Assembly: GCA_002333145.1 (NCBI GenBank)
Contig: DDBN01000073.1
Span: 1,513-7,050, forward strand
Length of the DNA: 5,538 nt
Source: Moraxellaceae bacterium UBA2031
GTDB taxonomy: Bacteria; Pseudomonadota; Gammaproteobacteria; Pseudomonadales; Moraxellaceae
Reading direction: 5' to 3'
Numbering within the stretch: position 1 is the stretch's first letter; each line of letters opens with the position of its first letter. Positions 1-5,538 of this stretch are shown in pieces. A program made the translations under genes and the position numbers. The notes beneath the pieces were generated by a model, which was given only the letters and a program-made list of their open reading frames with translations, did no database searches and was not told where the DNA came from.

Positions 1-432
1 GGTCATACCCGTGCACATCTGGCGTATTACCTGCCTGACCGTAAAGTGCTATTTGCTGGGGATACCCTGTTTAGTGCCGGCTGTGGGCGCCTTTTTGAAG
101 GGACTGCCGCCCAGATGCACGAATCTTTGGAACGCCTTATGGCATTACCGGGTGACACTTTGCTGTGCTGTACCCATGAATACACACTGGCCAATCTGCA
201 GTTTGCTGCAGCGGTGGAGCCTGAAAACAAGGCTATCGGTCAGCGACAACAGGAGGTTGAGAGCTTACTAGCCCAAGACCTGCCTAGCCTACCGGTTCGA
301 CTGGCGGAGGAGCGCGATTACAACCCGTTCTTGCGCTGTCATCTGCCCAGCGTTGCTCAGGCAGTTCAACTAGCCGGAGCCCCTGTCATTGAGGTTTTTG
401 CCGCCCTAAGGGCATGGAAAGACGGCTTCTGA
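1..432 (+). CDS. gloB: Hydroxyacylglutathione hydrolase (glyoxalase II), C-terminal part, 5' end cut by window
   Basis: Glyoxalase II hydrolyses S-D-lactoylglutathione to D-lactate and glutathione, the second step of cytosolic methylglyoxal detoxification. The frame is open from base 1 and ends in TGA at 430-432, leaving 143 residues. The family is about 255-260 residues long, so roughly the first 115, with the THxHxDH metal-binding motif, lie upstream of the window. Three further metal ligands of the family are visible: His2 in GHT, Asp21 in the GDTLFSAGCGRLFEG stretch, and His59 in CTHEYT. Their spacing (19 and 38 residues) is close to that of known bacterial GloB. Residues Arg137 and Lys140 in LRAWKDGF match the C-terminal Arg and Lys that bind glutathione in the human enzyme, which separates it from other metallo-beta-lactamase-fold hydrolases. 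The gene precedes mltD in the same direction with a 146-base gap. No truncation or frameshift is seen in the visible part. Confidence 0.95.
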   Translation, partial: GHTRAHLAYYLPDRKVLFAGDTLFSAGCGRLFEGTAAQMHESLERLMALPGDTLLCCTHEYTLANLQFAAAVEPENKAIGQRQQEVESLLAQDLPSLPVRLAEERDYNPFLRCHLPSVAQAVQLAGAPVIEVFAALRAWKDGF

Positions 433-513
433 CTAATTCACCCGAATGGTGAAAAACGACGAATTTCTCGGCATATTTGTTACCAAATCGACAAAGTTGC
501 CGGGCATTTGTCC

Positions 514-542
514 TTGCCCCACCCCTGACGCCTCCCTAGAAT
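514..542 (+). promoter_or_regulatory. Candidate sigma70 promoter for mltD
   Basis: A -35-like TTGCCC (514-519) and a -10-like TAGAAT (537-542) are separated by exactly 17 bases. They match the TTGACA and TATAAT consensus at 4 of 6 and 5 of 6 positions. Transcription would start near 549 and leave a leader of about 30 bases before the mltD ATG. This is the best match I found in the 433-578 gap. It is a prediction by eye, and mltD could also be read through from gloB, since I see no convincing terminator between them. Confidence 0.45.
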
Positions 543-578
543 CACTCGCACCTATCGCTTTTCACGGTATTTCCTCTT

Positions 579-2363
579 ATGCACCATACGCTTCCTCTTC
601 TTGGGCGCATCTGGCAAGGCCTTGTTTCCGGGCCATTTCTTGCCGCTTGCCTGGGATTGATGCCCGTATTATCGGCACATGCCTCCGACCCTGTACTCAC
701 TGCAGCCAAACTGACAGATGCAACTATTACCGCTCAGAGCGTAACGACTGCCCTAGATCAAATTATTGATACTGAAGAAGATCCTAATTTTGAGCTCAAC
801 GACGATGCTGATGACGCAGATGCAGATGCAGACAACGATTCACTTTCATCGGAAGATGATGTCGTCACTATTTTGCCCACCGAAGACGATACGCCCGAGG
901 ATGAAATTGCCGCACTGCTGCTCTCTGAGAAAGCACTGAGCCAAGCAGGTAACTTGTGGGATCATGTCCGTGCTGGTTTCAAACTGGATCTGTCGCAGGA
1001 CAATGATCGTATTGCCGTTCAACGCAATTGGTATGCGCAGCATCAGCCTCATCTTAATCGTGTGGCGCTGCGTGCCTCCCGCTATCTTTATCACACAGTA
1101 ACAGAGGCCGAGCAGCGCGGAATTCCAACAGAGCTGGCACTGCTCCCTGTGATTGAAAGTGCCTTTGACCCCTTTGCATACTCGCGGGCCAGTGCAGCAG
1201 GTATGTGGCAATTTATTCCAGGAACCGGCAAGTTTTTTGGCCTCAAACAGAATGGCTGGTTTGATGGTCGTCGCGACATTATTGAGTCGACACGTGCAGC
1301 GTATGACTTCTTAACCCAACTGCAAGCCCGCTTTGGCAGCTGGGAACTGGCGCTGGCTGCGTACAACGCTGGTCCGGGAGCGGTGCAACGCGCAATTAAT
1401 CGTAATGTGGCTGATGGCTTACCGACTGACTTCTGGTCGTTGCGCCTGCCCTCTGAAACCATGTCTTATGTACCCCGCTTTCTGGCCATGGCACAGATCA
1501 TCAATTCTCCCGAGAGTCTTGGCCTGAAACTGCGTCCGCTGATTGATCAGCCCTACTTCCGTGTGGTTAGCACCAGCGGCCAGATTGATATATCGGCAGC
1601 CGCCAGTCTGGCGGGGGTGTCATTAAAGGAAATGTATCAACTCAATCCAGGGTTCAGCCGTTGGGCCACCGATCCGGAAGGCCCACACCGATTGCTGATT
1701 CCTGCCTTCCTACCATCTGATTTCGAAAAACAGATTTCCTCACTGCCGGCACCCGAAAATGTTGTAGTCGAGCACTATAAAGTCAAACGCGGCGATACCC
1801 TTTCCCGTGTTGCCAAACGTTTTAGCATCGCCCCTTCAGAACTGAAACGCTTGAATGGCCTGAAATCCAGCACACTAAAAGCAGGGGCAACACTGGTTAT
1901 CTCACAGCCCCGTACTGGTAATGCTGAGTTTGCCCGTGTTCAAAATGAGTTATTTGGCAAAAGCCGCAGCGTTGCCGCTGCCCAAAGGACAGTCAGCCGT
2001 TACAAGGTACGCCGTGGCGATACCCTCTCTACAATCGCTCGCAAACACGGACTGTCCACCAAGCAACTGGCTAACTTGAATGGCCTTCGTGGCAAAACCC
2101 ATGTGCGACTCGGACAAGTACTAAAGGTCACCACCAGCGCAAAGAGAACACAGACAGCGTCCCGTTCCAGCGGCCGACGCTCAACAAAACGCATCAGTTA
2201 TGCTGTACGCAAAGGCGATACGCTGTTCTCAATCAGCAAGCGCTACAACGTAACGGTTGAACAAATTCGTGATTGGAACAATGCTCATCACAGCATTCGA
2301 CCAGGACAAGGCTTAGTTTTGCATGTTGCCTCTAATGAGCGCAGCCGACAAAGCCGCCTGTAA
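579..2363 (+). CDS. mltD: Membrane-bound lytic murein transglycosylase D, SLT domain plus three LysM repeats
   Basis: This enzyme cleaves the MurNAc-GlcNAc bond of peptidoglycan in the periplasm, forming 1,6-anhydro-MurNAc ends. The 594 residues begin with an export signal (about 1-35). It has either a type I site after AHA (33-35) or a lipobox-like LAAC (21-24). A strongly acidic spacer follows (64-109). The catalytic domain (about 125-275) shows the family 1 hallmarks: PVIES with the predicted catalytic Glu193, GMWQFIPGTG at 208-217, and AAYNAG ending at 265. A degenerate LysM-like unit lies at 326-375. Three clear LysM repeats follow at about 400-442, 475-517 and 541-583, each with a (K/R)(R/K)GDTL core, for wall binding. 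The linker before the third repeat is rich in Arg, Lys and Ser. The 579 ATG is chosen because it is the only start giving a complete signal sequence, but no purine-rich ribosome binding site precedes it. E. coli MltD is shorter, with two LysM repeats. Confidence 0.95.
   Translation: MHHTLPLLGRIWQGLVSGPFLAACLGLMPVLSAHASDPVLTAAKLTDATITAQSVTTALDQIIDTEEDPNFELNDDADDADADADNDSLSSEDDVVTILPTEDDTPEDEIAALLLSEKALSQAGNLWDHVRAGFKLDLSQDNDRIAVQRNWYAQHQPHLNRVALRASRYLYHTVTEAEQRGIPTELALLPVIESAFDPFAYSRASAAGMWQFIPGTGKFFGLKQNGWFDGRRDIIESTRAAYDFLTQLQARFGSWELALAAYNAGPGAVQRAINRNVADGLPTDFWSLRLPSETMSYVPRFLAMAQIINSPESLGLKLRPLIDQPYFRVVSTSGQIDISAAASLAGVSLKEMYQLNPGFSRWATDPEGPHRLLIPAFLPSDFEKQISSLPAPENVVVEHYKVKRGDTLSRVAKRFSIAPSELKRLNGLKSSTLKAGATLVISQPRTGNAEFARVQNELFGKSRSVAAAQRTVSRYKVRRGDTLSTIARKHGLSTKQLANLNGLRGKTHVRLGQVLKVTTSAKRTQTASRSSGRRSTKRISYAVRKGDTLFSISKRYNVTVEQIRDWNNAHHSIRPGQGLVLHVASNERSRQSRL
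768..905 (+). other. Acidic spacer of MltD with a short hexanucleotide repeat
   Basis: Residues 64-109 of MltD contain 22 Asp or Glu among 46 residues and no Lys or Arg. The core is an Asp-Ala run encoded by imperfect hexanucleotide units, with GCAGAT, GCAGAT and GCAGAC in tandem at 816-833. The stretch lies between the export signal and the transglycosylase domain and is probably disordered. The repeat suggests that its length could vary between strains; that part is inference. Confidence 0.7.
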
Positions 2364-2369
2364 CGATTA

Positions 2370-2405
2370 CACAACGGCGTCTGATGACGCCGTTGTGCTT
2401 TGATT
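2370..2405 (+). terminator. Probable Rho-independent terminator of mltD
   Basis: CACAACGGCGTC (2370-2381) and GACGCCGTTGTG (2386-2397) are perfect inverted complements. They form a 12-bp stem with a TGAT loop, starting 7 bases after the mltD stop codon. The following CTTTGATT is only moderately T-rich, so termination may be incomplete and some transcripts may continue into yejA. The other strand has no T-run after the hairpin, which supports action on the + strand only. Confidence 0.75.
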
Positions 2406-2456
2406 CCCTTCGTTTCAGAATAATGCCAGCCCGATTCAGGGATAATAATTACATAA

Positions 2457-2461
2457 AAGGA
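2457..2461 (+). promoter_or_regulatory. Ribosome binding site that fixes the yejA start
   Basis: AAGGA ends 9 bases before the ATG at 2471. This supports 2471 over the in-frame ATG at 2384, which lies inside the terminator hairpin and would place 29 residues with no signal-peptide character in front of a complete signal peptide. Confidence 0.8.
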
Positions 2462-2470
2462 CCCCAGTTC

Positions 2471-4303
2471 ATGCGTCGTGTCCTGCGCCCGCTATCCACC
2501 CTTCTGCTTGGCCTGTCTTGCTTCACCGCACAGGCAGCGGTTGAGGTCAGCCATGCCATCAGCCTACATGGCAACCCTCTGTACCCTGCCGGCTTCAAGG
2601 CATTCGCCTACGTGAATCCTGCTGCCCCCAAGGGTGGCGATGTCCGTCTTTATAGTTTGGGGACATTTGATAGCCTTAATCCCTTTATCAATAAAGGCGT
2701 TCCTGCAGACGATATCAGTCGTATTTATGATTCATTGACGACTGCATCGCAGGATGAGCCATTCAGCCGCTATGGACTGCTGGCCAGTAAAATTGAACGT
2801 GATCCGGCGGATGCCTCTTGGATTATTTATCACCTGAATCCTGCGGCACGCTTCTCTGACGGCAAGCCAGTGACCACTGATGATGTGGTTTTTACATTCG
2901 ATGCTATCCGCAAGGAAGGCGATCCTTCCTATAAGGCATACTTTGCTGACATCTCCAAAATTGAAGCGCTGGACGCACAGCGAGTGAAGTTTAGTTTCAA
3001 GTCCGCCAACAATCATGAGCTGCAACTGATTGTCGGAGAACTGCCTATTCTTCCAAAACACTATTGGGCCAAGCGCAACTTTAACAGCACCTCACTGGAT
3101 ATCCCCGTGGGTAGCGGCCCCTACACCATCAGTAAGGTTGATCCGGGTCGTAGTCTCGTTTTCACCCGAAATCCGGACTACTGGGGTAAGGATCTTGCTG
3201 TAAACCGTGGACGCAATAACTTTAACTCCGTCACTTACGTGTATTACCGTGATGCCACGGTGGCATTCGAGGGCTTCAAAGCCGGTCAATATGATTTCCG
3301 CGCAGAGAACCGCGCTAAAACATGGGCAACGGAATACAGCTTTCCTGCAGCCAAACAAGGTCTAGTCAAGCGCCTTGAGCAGGCTCACCAGAACTCCAGC
3401 GGCATGCAAGGTTTTGCTTTTAATCTGCGCAAGCCGATTTTCCAAGACGTTCGAGTTCGTGAAGCATTGGGTTATGCCTTTGACTTTGAATGGAGTAATC
3501 GCACGCTTTTCAATATGGCCTATGCCAGAACCAATAGCTTTTTTGCTAATTCAGAATTGGCAGCAAAAGGAAACCCAAGCAAGGAAGAACTGGCCCTGCT
3601 CTCGCCGTTGCGCAAACAAGTGCCAGCGGCTGTATTTGGTGCGGTCTGGCAGCCTCCGAAAACAGACGGCAGCGGCAATGCCCGTGGCAATCTACTAAAA
3701 GCACAGCAGCTGCTTGCCAGTGCCGGCTGGACCATGCGCAATGGCAAGCTAGTCGATAAGCAGGGCCAACCTTTCGCTTTTGAGATATTGCTGGCTCAGC
3801 CTGAATTTGAGCGCATTGTGCAACCTTTCCGCCAGAATTTGGCTCGCCTTGGCGTGGATATGAAAATCCGCATGGTTGACGTGTCGCAGTATGTCGAACG
3901 AGTTCGTCGCTTTGACTACGACATGACCGTCGCCAACTTTCCACAGTCGCAATCACCGGGTAACGAGCAGCAAGACTTCTGGAGCAGCAAGGCGGCAGAC
4001 ACCCAAGGCAGCCGTAATATCATCGGCATTAAGAATCCTGCTGTTGACGCCTTGATTCAGAAAATCATCGGCGCTCCGTCACGCACAGAACTAATTGCAG
4101 CAACACGGGCACTCGACCGCGTCTTGCTGGCCAATCACTATGTAATCCCCCAGTTTCATGTCAATAATTACCGGCTTGCCTACTGGGATATTTTCGATCG
4201 ACCGGCAGTCACGCCCCGCTATGCGCTTGGCTTTGACAACTGGTGGGTGAACCCAAAAAAGCAGGCTCGCATACGCGCCACCCAAGGCAACCGTCGTCAA
4301 TGA
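2471..4303 (+). CDS. yejA: Periplasmic peptide-binding protein of a YejABEF/Npp-type ABC importer
   Basis: This is the extracellular solute-binding subunit (family 5, SBP_bac_5) that captures peptides or peptide-like compounds in the periplasm and hands them to the YejB-YejE permease. It has 610 residues, against about 604 in E. coli YejA. The N-terminus is a typical type I signal peptide: MRR, a Leu-rich core, and cleavage near AQA at 20-22. Cys17 is not in a canonical lipobox. Family features include NPAAPKGG at 49-56 followed by LGTFDSLNPF, SGPY at 215-218, and DVRVREALGYAFDFEW at 326-341. A C-terminal GFDNWW also resembles E. coli YejA. It follows mltD after a terminator-like hairpin and is 10 bases from yejB, so it probably heads the importer operon. 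E. coli YejA homologues take part in microcin C uptake, and the P. aeruginosa ones in uptake of peptidyl-nucleoside antibiotics. The natural ligand here cannot be read from sequence. The AT-rich stretch at 2441-2456 could hold promoter elements, but I found no well-spaced -35/-10 pair. Confidence 0.93.
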   Translation: MRRVLRPLSTLLLGLSCFTAQAAVEVSHAISLHGNPLYPAGFKAFAYVNPAAPKGGDVRLYSLGTFDSLNPFINKGVPADDISRIYDSLTTASQDEPFSRYGLLASKIERDPADASWIIYHLNPAARFSDGKPVTTDDVVFTFDAIRKEGDPSYKAYFADISKIEALDAQRVKFSFKSANNHELQLIVGELPILPKHYWAKRNFNSTSLDIPVGSGPYTISKVDPGRSLVFTRNPDYWGKDLAVNRGRNNFNSVTYVYYRDATVAFEGFKAGQYDFRAENRAKTWATEYSFPAAKQGLVKRLEQAHQNSSGMQGFAFNLRKPIFQDVRVREALGYAFDFEWSNRTLFNMAYARTNSFFANSELAAKGNPSKEELALLSPLRKQVPAAVFGAVWQPPKTDGSGNARGNLLKAQQLLASAGWTMRNGKLVDKQGQPFAFEILLAQPEFERIVQPFRQNLARLGVDMKIRMVDVSQYVERVRRFDYDMTVANFPQSQSPGNEQQDFWSSKAADTQGSRNIIGIKNPAVDALIQKIIGAPSRTELIAATRALDRVLLANHYVIPQFHVNNYRLAYWDIFDRPAVTPRYALGFDNWWVNPKKQARIRATQGNRRQ

Positions 4304-4317
4304 GTCGCCTATCATGA
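4300..4317 (+). other. Five-codon mini-ORF bridging the yejA stop and yejB start
   Basis: ATG AGT CGC CTA TCA TGA encodes MSRLS. Its ATG overlaps the yejA TGA (4301-4303) in an ATGA, and its TGA (4315-4317) overlaps the yejB ATG (4314-4316) in a second ATGA. A weak AAGG (4284-4287) lies 12 bases upstream, while yejB has no clear site of its own. The arrangement could support stepwise reinitiation from yejA to yejB, or it may be chance. I do not claim a functional peptide. Confidence 0.3.
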
Positions 4318-5399
4318 GTGCGTATCTATTCAGGCGACTGCTTCTTATTGTGCCAACACTACTTGGCATCCTGCTGATCAATTTCTTGATCATTCAGGCT
4401 GCCCCTGGTGGCCCTGTCGAGCGCACCATTGCCCGAATGCAGGGCCTTGATGGCTCTGCTGCCTCGCGCATGGGAAGTGGCAGCGGCAGTGAAGTTAGCG
4501 GCGCATCGGCATCCGGATCCGGGTATCGCGGAGCGCAAGGGCTTCCGCCTGAACTGATCGCTGATATCGAAAAGCAGTACGGCTTTGATAAGCCACCAGC
4601 AGAGCGCTTCTGGCTGATGCTAAAGAACTACGCTCAGTTTGATTTCGGCAAAAGCTTTTTTCGTGACGAAACCGTTACCGGACTGATCAAAGAAAAGATT
4701 CCCGTGTCCCTTTCCATTGGGCTGTGGAGCACGCTGATTATTTACCTGATTTCTATTCCGCTTGGCATTCGCAAAGCACTCCATAACGGAAGCTCATTCG
4801 ATCTCTGGACCAGCTCGGCCATCATCGTGGGTTATGCCATCCCGGGGTTTCTGTTCGCCATCTTGCTGATCATCCTTTTTGCAGGCGGCAGTTACTGGCA
4901 GTGGTTTCCCATGCAGGGACTGACATCGGAAAATTTCGATACGCTGTCATTCTGGGCAAAAGCGGCGGACTACGCTCATCACATCTTTCTGCCGACCCTC
5001 TGCCTGACTATTGGTGGTTTTGCCACATTGACTATTCTCACCAAAAACTCATTCTTGGACGAAATTGGCAAACAGTATGTGATGACCGCGCGCGCCAAGG
5101 GACTCACGGAAAATCAGGTGCTATACGGGCATGTTTTTCGTAACGCCATGCTAATTATCATTGCCGGCTTACCGGCCACACTGATTGGTGTATTTTTTAC
5201 CGGATCATTGCTGATCGAAGTCATTTTCAATCTAGATGGCCTAGGGCTACTCAGTTTTGAAGCCGTGCTCAACCGCGATTATCCTGTTGTTTTCGGCACG
5301 CTCTGGATTTTTACCCTAGTGGGATTACTGCTGAAAATATTGAGCGATATCGTCTATACATTAGTTGATCCGCGTATCGACTTTGAGAGTAGGGGCTAA
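4314..5399 (+). CDS. yejB: Inner-membrane permease of the peptide ABC importer (YejB type)
   Basis: YejB is one of the two membrane subunits that form the translocation channel with YejE. It has 361 residues, against about 364 in E. coli. The N-terminus AYLFRRLLLIVPTLLGILLINF is typical of DppB/OppB-type permeases. Predicted membrane segments lie at about 9-29, 131-151, 168-191, 223-242, 277-299 and 326-347. The long loop at about 30-130 should be periplasmic. It contains APGGPVE and a Gly/Ser/Ala-rich stretch at 46-71, followed by YRGAQGL and YGFDKP, as in other YejB proteins. The cytoplasmic EAA-type loop that contacts the ATPase is visible at 259-278 (ARAKGLT...HVFRNA). The C-terminus LVDPRIDFE is characteristic of the subfamily. 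The ATG at 4314 is chosen from the conserved N-terminus; it has no strong ribosome binding site, so translation is probably coupled to yejA. The yejE start lies 2 bases after the stop. Confidence 0.95.
   Translation: MSAYLFRRLLLIVPTLLGILLINFLIIQAAPGGPVERTIARMQGLDGSAASRMGSGSGSEVSGASASGSGYRGAQGLPPELIADIEKQYGFDKPPAERFWLMLKNYAQFDFGKSFFRDETVTGLIKEKIPVSLSIGLWSTLIIYLISIPLGIRKALHNGSSFDLWTSSAIIVGYAIPGFLFAILLIILFAGGSYWQWFPMQGLTSENFDTLSFWAKAADYAHHIFLPTLCLTIGGFATLTILTKNSFLDEIGKQYVMTARAKGLTENQVLYGHVFRNAMLIIIAGLPATLIGVFFTGSLLIEVIFNLDGLGLLSFEAVLNRDYPVVFGTLWIFTLVGLLLKILSDIVYTLVDPRIDFESRG
4449..4526 (+). other. Low-complexity Gly/Ser/Ala stretch in the YejB periplasmic loop
   Basis: Residues 46-71 of YejB are mostly Gly, Ser and Ala and look disordered. 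From memory, E. coli YejB has a Gly/Ser/Ala-rich stretch of different sequence at the same place, so this is a variable but recurring part of the family and not an insertion specific to this strain. Confidence 0.6.
5391..5395 (+). promoter_or_regulatory. Ribosome binding site of yejE inside the end of yejB
   Basis: AGGGG lies 6 bases before the ATG at 5402 and within the last codons of yejB, whose TAA is at 5397-5399. The overlap of the site with yejB coding sequence and the 2-base gap indicate cotranscription and probable coupled translation. Confidence 0.7.
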
Positions 5400-5401
5400 G
5401 C

Positions 5402-5538
5402 ATGACATTAACCCCACTCAACCAGCGCCGCTGGGAAAATTTTAAAGCACATCGCCGAGGTTACTGGGCACTCTGGATATTCCTGATTCTTTTTGGCTTG
5501 ACGCTTATTGCCGAGTTACTGGCCAATGACAAGCCTCT
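5402..5538 (+). CDS. yejE: Second inner-membrane permease of the peptide ABC importer (YejE type), 3' end cut by window
   Basis: Forty-five codons are visible, and the frame stays open at the window edge. The start MTLTPLNQRRW, the basic stretch KAHRRGYW and the first membrane segment (about residues 22-41, ALWIFLILFGLTLIAELL) followed by ANDKP match the N-terminus of E. coli YejE closely, as recalled from memory. The protein should pair with YejB to form the channel. The full family length is about 340 residues, so most of the gene, including the EAA loop, lies downstream. An ATPase gene (yejF) is expected after it but cannot be seen here. Confidence 0.92.
   Translation, partial: MTLTPLNQRRWENFKAHRRGYWALWIFLILFGLTLIAELLANDKP

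Noticed and set aside
437..453. Inverted repeat TTCACC/GGTGAA just after the gloB stop
   Set aside because: The stem is only 6 bp and is followed by an A-run, not a T-run, so it is not a credible terminator for gloB; it is too short to claim as an operator.
475..488. Small palindrome ATTTG-TTAC-CAAAT in the gloB-mltD gap
   Set aside because: A 5-bp AT-rich match is expected by chance and fits no operator I know.
446..769. Open frame of 107 codons upstream of and overlapping mltD
   Set aside because: It overlaps the mltD signal and spacer in another frame, has no ribosome binding site, and its translation resembles no family I recognise.
846..1462. Two long minus-strand open frames within mltD
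   Set aside because: They mirror the codon structure of mltD, overlap each other, and encode no recognisable domain; the + strand gene has clear catalytic motifs.
2384..2470. N-terminal extension of yejA from an upstream ATG
   Set aside because: The ATG lies inside the terminator hairpin, lacks a ribosome binding site, and would put 29 residues before a complete signal peptide that has its own AAGGA site.
3520..3956. Several minus-strand open frames within yejA
   Set aside because: They overlap one another on the same strand and lie opposite conserved yejA sequence, so they are shadow frames.
4449..4526. Gly/Ser/Ala-rich stretch of YejB as a foreign insertion
   Set aside because: A stretch of similar composition occurs at the same place in E. 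coli YejB, so it is a family trait.
1..5538. Search for an undescribed system, mobile element, CRISPR array or RNA gene
   Set aside because: Nearly all bases belong to known housekeeping and transport genes in a conserved order; I saw no long repeats, terminal inverted repeats, tRNA-like folds or regularly spaced repeats.

Overview
This window is an ordinary chromosomal stretch of a gammaproteobacterium, most likely a member of the Pseudomonadaceae or a close relative. It has a middling GC content by eye. All genes lie on the + strand. The order is gloB (3' part), mltD, a yejA-type periplasmic binding protein, yejB and yejE (5' part). From memory this matches the P. aeruginosa block PA1813 (gloB), PA1812 (mltD) and PA1811-PA1807 (Npp/Yej-type peptide importer). 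The organism assignment rests on gene order and protein similarity recalled from memory, not on a search.

Layout. Positions 1-432 hold the C-terminal half of glyoxalase II. Positions 433-578 are intergenic, with a plausible sigma70 promoter (TTGCCC-17-TAGAAT) for mltD. Positions 579-2363 encode a 594-residue MltD-type lytic transglycosylase. It has an export signal, a strongly acidic spacer, a goose-lysozyme-like catalytic domain, a degenerate LysM-like unit and three clear LysM repeats. Directly after it, at 2370-2397, is a perfect 12-bp hairpin with a short T-rich tail, probably the mltD terminator. Positions 2471-4303 encode the 610-residue extracellular solute-binding protein. Positions 4314-5399 encode the first inner-membrane permease (361 residues), and from 5402 to the window edge lie the first 45 codons of the second permease.

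How the genes work together. YejA, YejB and YejE, with an ATPase (YejF) expected just downstream, form an ABC importer for peptides and peptide-like compounds. E. coli YejABEF takes up microcin C, and the P. aeruginosa homologue takes up peptidyl-nucleoside antibiotics. MltD cleaves peptidoglycan and is held to the wall by its LysM repeats. GloB is part of glutathione-dependent methylglyoxal detoxification. Only the importer genes look like a true operon; gloB and mltD appear to be conserved neighbours with separate functions.

I see no previously undescribed system, mobile element, CRISPR array, tRNA or rRNA. The points most worth a second look are the acidic spacer and ambiguous export signal of MltD, a five-codon mini-ORF that overlaps both the yejA stop and the yejB start, and the single binding-protein gene where P. 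aeruginosa has two.
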